A stretch of DNA of 6,344 bases from Ignavibacteria bacterium UBA6906. GTDB lineage: Bacteria > Bacteroidota > Ignavibacteria > UBA10030 > UBA6906. Below are positions 1 to 5,297 of this stretch, one piece after another. Made by a program: the position numbers and the translations under genes. Location: positions 3,639 through 9,982 of the forward strand of contig DKBG01000181.1 in assembly GCA_002451155.1 (NCBI GenBank), written 5' to 3'. The notes under the pieces are model-generated. The model was not told where the DNA came from and ran no database searches. It saw nothing but the letters and a program-made list of their open reading frames with translations. Position 1 is the stretch's first letter. Each line of letters opens with the position of its first letter.

Positions 1-189
1 ATGTCCACTGTACTTGAAACGACGCTCGCGTCCACTCTTGGTTTGCGTGTCATCGGAATTACCTGCATTACAAACAAGGCAACCGGCACGGCGGCGGGAA
101 GACTCTCCCACGATGAGGTGACCAGGGCAGCCGCAACCGCCAAGTCGGCATTCACGCGGCTGGTACTTTCACTCGTGGAAGGGCTCTGA
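1..189 (+). CDS. punA: Purine nucleoside phosphorylase, C-terminal fragment (5' end outside window)
   Basis: These are the last 62 codons and TGA stop of a gene that begins before the window. The family cleaves inosine or guanosine with phosphate to give free base and ribose 1-phosphate, in cytosolic purine salvage. The fragment starts at the conserved MSTV segment, which in trimeric PNPs lies just after the base-binding Glu and contributes to the nucleoside pocket. It continues with GLRVIGITCITNKA, whose Asn (fragment residue 25) matches the purine-binding Asn of the family, then LSHDEV with the family's conserved His (residue 37), and a C-terminal amphipathic helix. The ATG at base 1 is therefore an internal Met, not a start. 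The gene is convergent with the aldolase gene and unrelated to the oxidase operon. Family assignment is firm; substrate preference cannot be judged from this part. Confidence 0.88.
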   Translation: MSTVLETTLASTLGLRVIGITCITNKATGTAAGRLSHDEVTRAAATAKSAFTRLVLSLVEGL

Positions 190-337
190 TTCGATCCGAC
201 GTAATCTCTCTGGCCGTCCGTACGAGACGGAGAGAATCAATAGATGGAATGGGGATCCAAGGGAGGGTGGAAATGCCTTGAGGAAAGCGAGTTACACTAT
301 TGCGCTTAATCTGGAATTCGGGGGTTGATTCCTTCCT
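190..337. other. Convergent intergenic region (PNP tail / aldolase tail)
   Basis: This stretch of 148 bases separates two genes whose 3' ends face each other. I find no convincing small reading frame or RNA gene in it. The only structure seen is an imperfect hairpin at 205-235. No T-tract follows the hairpin on either strand, so where either transcript ends is not evident. Confidence 0.6.
205..235. terminator. Imperfect hairpin between convergent genes, possible weak bidirectional terminator
   Basis: TCTCT (205-209) pairs with AGAGA (231-235), and CCGTC (214-218) pairs with GACGG (226-230). The loop is 7 bases (219-225) and there is a 4-base bulge (CTGG, 210-213) on one side. The position 16 bases after the PNP stop suits a terminator. 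However, neither strand has a run of T after the stem, so a classical intrinsic terminator is not supported. It could be an attenuating or transcript-end-protecting stem, or chance. Confidence 0.25.
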
Positions 338-1252
338 CTAAGCCTTTCTGATTACCCGCACTCTGAACCCCAGGTTGGTTGTCCCGAGGCTAAAGGTAGC
401 CAGGTTTCCTTCCCGATCCTTCTCCGGGTTCTCCACCGTCAGGCCCTGACGAGTCAGGTAGGAATAGGCCCGGTCCGGGAAGTTGCTGACAACGTCGACG
501 ACCGGGAGATCTTTGCTGGATGCCCCGGATTTCACATCGACCGCTGCGCCAAGCAGTTTGACCCGTTCGAGCGTCGCCGAATCCCTCCTCTCCGCTGCAG
601 GAAAGGTCACTCGATCAAGGCTGAAGCCGAGCATCAACGCAAGGGCCCTGGCCGTAATTTCTCTAATCTTTTCGAATTGCCCCGAAGAAATGAGATCGGA
701 CTTTACCATCCAGCTCCCCCCGCAGGCAAAGGTTTTCGGGAACTTCAAATAGGCGAGCAGATTGGACTCATCAATCCCGCCTGTCGGGATATACCTCACC
801 TTCCCGTATGGACCGGCCAGTGCCTTGAGAAAAGGGAGTCCACCCGCAGCCTCAGCAGGAAAGAATTTCACGACTTCAAGCCCCAATTCCATCGCGAGTT
901 CCACATCGGAAGGCGTCGAGACGCCCGGAGTGACCGGAATTCCTTCAGAAAGGCAAAATTCAACCACTCGTCGATTGATGCCCGGGGAAACGATATACTT
1001 CGCACCAGCATCCCACGCAGCCTTCACCTGTTCCACTGTAAGCACGGTTCCCGCACCCAGGAGCATGTTGGGGAATTTTGCCGAAATCTTTCCGATCGCT
1101 TCCCTCGCCGCTGACGTTCGGAACGTCACTTCTGCACAGGGCAGTCCTCCTTCAGACAAAGCGGCTGCAAGCGGTTCGGCATGTTCAGCCTTGTCAATTG
1201 CGATAACAGGGATTATTCCGACGAGGTTAAGTTCTTGTAAAATAGTAGCCAT
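338..1252 (-). CDS. eda: KDPG/KHG aldolase (Eda family) with C-terminal VOC-like extension
   Basis: Class I aldolase that cleaves 2-keto-3-deoxy-6-phosphogluconate to pyruvate and glyceraldehyde 3-phosphate (Entner-Doudoroff pathway), often also acting on 4-hydroxy-2-oxoglutarate; cytosolic. Residues 1-206 form the TIM barrel. Visible are the catalytic Glu in EVTFRT (E41), the phosphate/pyruvate-site loop GAGTVL (66-71), SPG (89-91), the Schiff-base Lys in VVKFFPAE (K129), PTGGI (156-160) and GGSWMV (178-183). Typical family members end near 205-215 residues; this one has 304. Residues about 207-304 begin LGFSLDRV and end GFRVRVIRK, resembling the degenerate glyoxalase/VOC-like tail of some longer aldolases. 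This tail contains no His, so VOC-type metal binding is unlikely. The ATG at 1252 has an AGGA about 9 bases upstream. The gene follows ctaB by 96 bases on the same strand, so it may be read through or have its own promoter. Substrate specificity is inferred from the family only. Confidence 0.9.
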   Translation of the reverse strand: MATILQELNLVGIIPVIAIDKAEHAEPLAAALSEGGLPCAEVTFRTSAAREAIGKISAKFPNMLLGAGTVLTVEQVKAAWDAGAKYIVSPGINRRVVEFCLSEGIPVTPGVSTPSDVELAMELGLEVVKFFPAEAAGGLPFLKALAGPYGKVRYIPTGGIDESNLLAYLKFPKTFACGGSWMVKSDLISSGQFEKIREITARALALMLGFSLDRVTFPAAERRDSATLERVKLLGAAVDVKSGASSKDLPVVDVVSNFPDRAYSYLTRQGLTVENPEKDREGNLATFSLGTTNLGFRVRVIRKA

Positions 1253-1348
1253 GTTCGTCTGTCCTGATGTCGATTATTCCAGCAACACGTGGAATCAGAT
1301 TCTCCAATCCCTTCCATCACAGAAGGCGTCCTGCTCAAACGGCACGGT
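1253..1348 (-). other. Gap between ctaB and the aldolase gene, possible promoter region
   Basis: These 96 bases are the widest spacing between same-strand genes here; the oxidase genes themselves are separated by 26 bases or fewer. On the minus strand there is an A/T-rich GGAATAAT element (1273-1280) that could serve as a -10 box, but no well-spaced -35 partner is evident. A small palindrome, GAATC-A-GATTC (1292-1302), is too short to call an operator. The gap may mark the functional end of the oxidase operon. Confidence 0.3.
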
Positions 1349-2245
1349 TCAGATCCGATCCAGGATCATCAGGCCAATCAACGCAGGAATGTAGATTAGC
1401 GAGGCCAGGAATAGCCGGCGGGCAGCTCCTGCCGTCGGTTTCCATGCCATGTGGACTGCCACCGCCAAGAATGCCAGGGAGAGGAGTCCTGCGCCGAGAA
1501 AGTAGCCCTTATCCAGGAGCCCTGCGTACGTCGGCAAGATGCTCGCGGGAAGAAGAGCCGCCGCATAGATGAAGATCTGTCGCCCTGTGATCCTTCCCGT
1601 CCGGTCGATGACGGTGAGCAGTTTATACCCAGCCCTCTCATAATCGTTTCGATACATCCAGGCCAGCGAGAGGAAATGTGGCATCTGCCAGAAGAAGAGT
1701 ATGGCAAACAAGGACCCCGCCTCCAGCCCGATTTCTCCCCGCACGGCACTCCATCCTATTACAGGCGGAAGGGCACCAGGGATCGCTCCAACCACAGTCG
1801 CGTAGGGAGTAAGCCTTTTCAGGGGCGTATAGAGGAAGAGGTAGGTCACCAAAGTCAGCAACGCCAGGATGGATGCAAGAGGCGTGGTCAGGAGGCCCAG
1901 GACAAGCAGACCGAGCGAGGCTGTTCCGAGCCCAAAAACCAATGCTTCCCATTGTGTGACACGTCCGGCAGGGATCGGTCGACCCGCTGTTCTGCGCATG
2001 AGCCCGTCATACTGTTGCTCAATCGCCATATTGAGTGCCCCGGCTCCGCAGCCGACCAGAAGAGTTCCGAGAAATGTGTACAGCAGCGGCGTCAGAACTC
2101 CGCCAGGGGGAATGGCGAGAAAGGCTCCGCCCAGCGCCGTGAGCACCGAGAGAAGTGTGAGCTCTGGTTTTCCGAGCGCAATGAAGTCAAGGACCCTCTG
2201 TCTCGGAAGGGTCAATGATGCTTGTTCTGTGGATTGGCTGCCCAT
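1349..2245 (-). CDS. ctaB: Protoheme IX farnesyltransferase (heme O synthase)
   Basis: UbiA-superfamily integral membrane prenyltransferase of 298 residues, the usual family length. It transfers a farnesyl group to heme B, giving heme O, the precursor of the heme A used by aa3 oxidases. The first aspartate-rich, Mg-diphosphate-binding motif is LNMAIEQQYDGLMRRTAGRP (71-90; N72, D80, R84, R85, R89). The second conserved loop, with HFLSLAWMYRNDYERAG (190-206), is characteristic of CtaB, as is YTPLKR (139-144). About eight or nine hydrophobic helices alternate with these loops. The ATG at 2245 lies 7 bases after the stop of the cytochrome gene and begins MGSQSTEQ, giving a normal N-terminus before the FIALGKPELT helix. 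An earlier in-frame ATG at 2317 would overlap the cytochrome gene and add a basic, non-conserved leader, so I rejected it. There is no strong Shine-Dalgarno, suggesting translational coupling. No heme A synthase gene (ctaA) is in the window. Confidence 0.95.
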   Translation of the reverse strand: MGSQSTEQASLTLPRQRVLDFIALGKPELTLLSVLTALGGAFLAIPPGGVLTPLLYTFLGTLLVGCGAGALNMAIEQQYDGLMRRTAGRPIPAGRVTQWEALVFGLGTASLGLLVLGLLTTPLASILALLTLVTYLFLYTPLKRLTPYATVVGAIPGALPPVIGWSAVRGEIGLEAGSLFAILFFWQMPHFLSLAWMYRNDYERAGYKLLTVIDRTGRITGRQIFIYAAALLPASILPTYAGLLDKGYFLGAGLLSLAFLAVAVHMAWKPTAGAARRLFLASLIYIPALIGLMILDRI

Positions 2246-2252
2246 TCTGATT

Positions 2253-3644
2253 TTACTTTGCCGCTGATTCGACCGGCGGCGAAGCAAGTCCCGCCTTGGC
2301 CAGGATAAACGTGACAACCGAGTCTGCCTCAGCGGGTTTCAAGCCCTGGTTCGGCATATTCGGATATGCCGGGTTCACTTTTACCGGATTGAGGACAAAC
2401 CTTATGAGGTCATCCTTTTTCCCGGTGTATTTTGCAAGCACCTCCTTATACGGTGGGCCGATCTTCTTCTGGTCAAAGAGATGGCAGGCCGAGCAGATGC
2501 TGGTATAGATCTCTTCGCCTGTTCTCGCCTGTGCCGTGATACCGAGCTTCGCCCTGAGTTCCTCTACCGACCGCTCTGCCGAAACAGACAAATCCATGGC
2601 GTGGACGGCGGTTGCGCTTCGCACCGCGACCTGGTCCTTGCTGAACACCGCAACAAGCGCCAAACCGAATACAAACGTCGCGAGTGACACATAGGTCGGC
2701 CTCCCGTCCCTGGCGTGCGCATAGACAAAGTGTGCCGACAGAAAGAGGAGGAAGAGACCCAGCCCGGACAGACCGAACACTACCCCTGTCAGCGACGCTG
2801 GAGGCATCAGCGCGACCGTCCCCAGAAGGAAGACTGGTTGGACGGCGAGGGACACCGCCGAGAGGCGATACGCGATTCTCCTGACAAATTCAAAATACTC
2901 CCCACTGGCATCCTCAATACCACCCTCCCACACAAACAGGAAGAAGAGGGACCCGATCCCTGCAGAGCCAACAGCAACTGAAAGAAGGTAGAGATATCGG
3001 ACAATGAACTGAGGAATGATCAGGAGTTCGACAACTGTATCCACGCGCCCCCAGAGATCTGGATCCACAGCGATGGTCACCCCTCCTGTCACGAGAAACG
3101 AAGAGGCAAGGAGGAGAATGAGCCCCCAGCGACCAGTTCTGCCGTGTGCCTCCGCGTTTGACGCAATCGTATGGCGCAATTCGGCGGCTGCAGCCTCCTC
3201 CGGGCGACTCGCAGATCCTTTCTGCTCGCTTTTCAAACGCTCAAGCAGGACTCCCATGCGGAACGTATACTTAAAGGCGTACAACAGCACCGTGCCTCCG
3301 AGGAGGCAGACAAAGCCAAAAACCATAAGACCTGCCGCGATTGCCTCGGTCCCCTGAAGGATCTGGATGAAGACGAAGACAAGCGCGAGAGCCGGAAGGA
3401 GTGCAAGGAATGCGACACCGCTTTTGCTGAACATTGCCAGGCTGATCAGATCCTCCGCGAAGCGTAAGGCCATCGCAGAGCCTTCCCTCCTCCCCTTCCG
3501 TTCGTAGTATACGGATAGCGCTGCTGATCCGAGGAGGAATCCAAAATACGGGAGGAAGACGATGAAGATCAGGTTCATGATAAACAGCAGCAGCTGGAAG
3601 TGCTCAGCCGGCTGCGGAAGTGCAAGTGTTTTGAGAAAATCCAT
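2253..3644 (-). CDS. Polytopic membrane protein with C-terminal c-type cytochrome domain, likely oxidase electron-entry subunit
   Basis: This 463-residue protein has two parts. Residues 1-336 contain about eight hydrophobic helices (roughly 17-40, 76-98, 101-124, 173-193, 206-237, 258-281, 284-309, 317-335), with a charged cytoplasmic-type loop at 125-172 rich in Glu, Lys and Ala. Residues about 360-452 are a class I cytochrome c: heme motif CSACH (C384, C387, H388), a GPPY segment after it, and the likely distal Met in NMPNQGL (M430). I do not recognise the membrane part as a named family. Its helix layout and the basic loop YYERKGRREG (46-55) faintly recall CydA-like or membrane-cytochrome proteins, but no paired heme-ligand His residues stand out. 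The heme domain should face the periplasmic or outer side and pass electrons to CuA of CoxB, which lacks its own heme domain. The ATG at 3644 has GAAGG 5 bases upstream; the earlier ATG at 3752 would overlap coxB. The gene lies 26 bases after coxB and 7 before ctaB. Heme binding is firm; the electron-donor role is inferred. Confidence 0.85.
   Translation of the reverse strand: MDFLKTLALPQPAEHFQLLLFIMNLIFIVFLPYFGFLLGSAALSVYYERKGRREGSAMALRFAEDLISLAMFSKSGVAFLALLPALALVFVFIQILQGTEAIAAGLMVFGFVCLLGGTVLLYAFKYTFRMGVLLERLKSEQKGSASRPEEAAAAELRHTIASNAEAHGRTGRWGLILLLASSFLVTGGVTIAVDPDLWGRVDTVVELLIIPQFIVRYLYLLSVAVGSAGIGSLFFLFVWEGGIEDASGEYFEFVRRIAYRLSAVSLAVQPVFLLGTVALMPPASLTGVVFGLSGLGLFLLFLSAHFVYAHARDGRPTYVSLATFVFGLALVAVFSKDQVAVRSATAVHAMDLSVSAERSVEELRAKLGITAQARTGEEIYTSICSACHLFDQKKIGPPYKEVLAKYTGKKDDLIRFVLNPVKVNPAYPNMPNQGLKPAEADSVVTFILAKAGLASPPVESAAK
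2481..2495 (-). other. Covalent heme c attachment site (CXXCH) of the membrane-cytochrome fusion
   Basis: The codons read Cys-Ser-Ala-Cys-His on the minus strand, residues 384-388 of the protein. This is the single CXXCH in the protein, so it is a monoheme cytochrome. The His is the proximal axial ligand; Met430, within NMPNQGL about 42 residues later, is the expected distal ligand. Confidence 0.92.
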
Positions 3645-3649
3645 GGAGA

Positions 3650-3654
3650 CCTTC
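3650..3654 (-). promoter_or_regulatory. Ribosome binding site deciding the cytochrome fusion start
   Basis: GAAGG on the minus strand, 5 bases before the ATG at 3644. It lies in the 26-base gap after the coxB stop and supports this start over the upstream in-frame ATG at 3752 inside coxB. Confidence 0.65.
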
Positions 3655-3670
3655 GCCGATATGTCCTCGT

Positions 3671-4336
3671 TCACTCTTCCCGGGTCTGTCCGGCAGCGCC
3701 CAGCATTGGAGTATAGGGCTTTGCCTGCTTCTCGGATGTTTCCCGGTACCATGCTTCGAAATGTGTTGAGTCTTTTGCCACCACTTTTGTGTACATATAC
3801 GCGTGACGGAGTCCGCAGTACTCGGCACAGGCGATATCGAACGACCCTTCATGCGGGGTCTCGAACCACATCGTGTTTTCCCTGTTGGGGATGACGTCCT
3901 TCTTGATCCGGAAGGCCGGGATATACATCGAGTGATTGACATCCAGAGAATGAAGTCGCAGCACCATTGGTGTGCTCGTCGGGATCACCAGCGTATCCGT
4001 CTTGACTCCGTTCGGGTATTCAAACTCCCAGGCCCACATCCGGGCGGTCACGGTGATAGGGAGCGCTCCCTCGGGGACAGTCTCGATCTTCTTATAGCCT
4101 TCCCAGCCGAGGTAGAACATATACATGAAGATGCCGAGCGGGACGACCGTCCACATGATCTCGAGCGGCAGATTCCCGTCGATGTTCGTCGGATGGGGAT
4201 TCCGTTTCCTGCTGTACCGCACGACGAAGTAGATCATGGCGAACGTCACGCCGAGCAGAACGAGCAGGGATATCCCCACCACGAACATAAATTCTGCGTC
4301 GACAAATTCGGAAAACGGAGAGGCATCTGTAAACAT
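3671..4336 (-). CDS. coxB: Cytochrome c oxidase subunit II (CuA subunit)
   Basis: 221-residue subunit II that accepts electrons from cytochrome c at a binuclear CuA centre and passes them to heme a of subunit I. Two N-terminal helices (about 16-40 and 59-77) anchor a cupredoxin domain on the outer face. All CuA ligands are visible: H135 in DVNHSMYIP, then C170, E172 (backbone carbonyl), C174, H178 and M181 in CAEYCGLRHAYM. MWAWEFEY (100-107) is the aromatic patch for electron entry, and FRIKKDVIPN follows H135 as usual. E172 also normally ligates the Mg at the I/II interface. No lipoprotein or cleavable signal is obvious. The protein ends soon after the cupredoxin fold, with no fused cytochrome c, unlike caa3 subunit II. 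The ATG at 4336 has AGGG 7 bases upstream and lies 12 bases after coxD. The position after coxD, rather than before coxA, is uncommon. Confidence 0.96.
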   Translation of the reverse strand: MFTDASPFSEFVDAEFMFVVGISLLVLLGVTFAMIYFVVRYSRKRNPHPTNIDGNLPLEIMWTVVPLGIFMYMFYLGWEGYKKIETVPEGALPITVTARMWAWEFEYPNGVKTDTLVIPTSTPMVLRLHSLDVNHSMYIPAFRIKKDVIPNRENTMWFETPHEGSFDIACAEYCGLRHAYMYTKVVAKDSTHFEAWYRETSEKQAKPYTPMLGAAGQTREE

Positions 4337-4348
4337 GGTGATACCCTA

Positions 4349-4660
4349 TCAATAAAACGCGTAATCGAAGAATGTCAGCACGAAGAAAATCATCAGCGTC
4401 ACGATGGTAACCAGGACAAACCAGCGGAATGTCCGGTCCTCAAACTTCAGGTGCATAAACACATTCAGCACGAGCAGGGACTTGACGGACGCGATCGTAA
4501 GTGCCGTGACAATGATCCATCGCCCGAGCTGTATCCCTGCAAGCGCGACCGTCAGCCCGGTCAATGCCAGGAGTCCGATCCAGATGAGGAGATACTGCCC
4601 GTATCCTTCCCCATGTGCAGGCGCGGTCTGCCCGGGCGTCTGTTTGTGTTCCTGTTCCAT
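4349..4660 (-). CDS. coxD: Cytochrome c oxidase subunit IV, small bacterial type
   Basis: A 103-residue membrane protein with three predicted helices (about 22-44, 47-69 and 79-100) after a short hydrophilic, His- and Gln-containing N-terminus. The segment ASVKSLLVLNVFMHLKFE (58-74), with Lys in the second helix and the MHLK end, is typical of prokaryotic COX4 proteins of aa3/caa3 oxidases. The family has no redox centre and is thought to stabilise the complex. I chose the ATG at 4660 because GAGG (4666-4669) lies 5 bases upstream and overlaps the coxC stop codon. The alternative GTG at 4666 would add two residues and itself lies inside that ribosome site. Position between coxC and coxB supports the assignment. 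Confidence 0.88.
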   Translation of the reverse strand: MEQEHKQTPGQTAPAHGEGYGQYLLIWIGLLALTGLTVALAGIQLGRWIIVTALTIASVKSLLVLNVFMHLKFEDRTFRWFVLVTIVTLMIFFVLTFFDYAFY

Positions 4661-4663
4661 GCG

Positions 4664-4669
4664 CACCTC
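4664..4669 (-). promoter_or_regulatory. Ribosome binding site of coxD overlapping the coxC stop
   Basis: GAGGTG on the minus strand; its first two bases are the last two of the coxC TGA (4668-4670). The spacing to the ATG at 4660 is good, which decides the start and suggests that translation of coxD is coupled to termination on coxC. Confidence 0.7.
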
Positions 4670-5297
4670 AGTGAAGAAGATAAAAGAGTGGGAAGAGGAA
4701 GATCCAGATCAGGTCAACCAGATGCCAGTAGAGTCCTCCCGCCTCCAGCCGGGTTGTATGCCCGGGGTGAACCGTGCCGCGCGACACAAAGACCATCATC
4801 ACGAGAAGGATTCCCATCCCGATAACGACATGGAGGGCGTGAAGGCCGGTCATCGTGTAATAGAGCCCGAAATACAGGATCTCACCGGGTGGTTTATTCA
4901 GCAAGTCCGGCGATTTCGGGTAAATCCCCAGCGCGATCTTGTGTGACCATTCAAAATACTTGTTGACGAGGAACGCAAGCGCAAGGATCAGGGTCATTCC
5001 CACAAGCATCTGGGCCATCGCCTTACGCCCCTTTTGCAGCGCGGCGATCGAGAGCGCAACGGTCAGGCTGCTGGTCAGGAGGATGATCGTATTGACGGTC
5101 CCGACGAACGTGTCCAGTTGCGTCGACGCGAGCTGGAACTCGAGGGGGTATTTGAAACGATAGACCGCATACACGAGAAACATCCCGCCGAACAGGACGA
5201 GCTCGGTAAAGAGGAAGAGCCACATCCCCATCCGGGATCCCTCATCATCCCGATGGACATGGACCTCAACGGTGGGTGATGGGGCGGCGGTACTCAC
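4668..5297 (-). CDS. coxC: Cytochrome c oxidase subunit III
   Basis: 209-residue subunit III of a heme-copper oxidase. It carries no metal but stabilises subunit I and supports sustained turnover. The length fits the short, five-helix bacterial form. Conserved features are MGMWLFLFTELVLFGG (23-38, with E32), NTIILLTSSLTVALS (69-83), NKYFEWSHK (112-120, with E116), FGLYYTMTGLHALHV (143-157) and GLYWHLVDLIWIFLFP (188-203). The hydrophilic N-terminus has VHVHRDDEG before the first helix. The start is GTG at 5297 with GGAGG 4 bases upstream. It overlaps the coxA stop in a GTGA arrangement, indicating translational coupling. Two in-frame ATG codons (residues 23 and 25) sit at the edge of the first helix and lack this signal, so they are less likely. 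Confidence 0.95.
   Translation of the reverse strand: MSTAAPSPTVEVHVHRDDEGSRMGMWLFLFTELVLFGGMFLVYAVYRFKYPLEFQLASTQLDTFVGTVNTIILLTSSLTVALSIAALQKGRKAMAQMLVGMTLILALAFLVNKYFEWSHKIALGIYPKSPDLLNKPPGEILYFGLYYTMTGLHALHVVIGMGILLVMMVFVSRGTVHPGHTTRLEAGGLYWHLVDLIWIFLFPLFYLLH

Noticed and set aside
1..3. ATG at the window edge as the start of a 62-residue small protein
   Set aside because: This Met is the conserved internal Met of the PNP family's MSTV segment, so the frame is the end of a longer gene.
1292..1302. Small palindrome GAATC-A-GATTC in the ctaB-aldolase gap as an operator
   Set aside because: Five-base arms are easily met by chance and no second copy was seen nearby.
762..1394. Plus-strand open frame of 210 codons
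   Set aside because: It is antisense to the aldolase gene, which carries all its catalytic motifs; the product is Ser/Pro/Ala-rich without a domain.
1451..2218. Plus-strand open frame of 255 codons
   Set aside because: It is antisense to ctaB, whose prenyltransferase motifs are intact. The product is highly charged and low in hydrophobic residues, typical of a shadow frame.
2246..2317. Upstream ATG (2317) for ctaB
   Set aside because: It would overlap the cytochrome domain's coding end and add an Arg-rich stretch not seen in CtaB proteins.
3645..3752. Upstream ATG (3752) for the cytochrome fusion
   Set aside because: It lies inside coxB, adds a polar non-membrane leader and lacks the GAAGG found before the ATG at 3644.
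3803..4825. Long plus-strand open frame of 340 codons
   Set aside because: It runs antisense across coxB, coxD and coxC, all of which have clear conserved motifs. Its translation is rich in charged residues and His/Arg/Glu runs with no recognisable domain.
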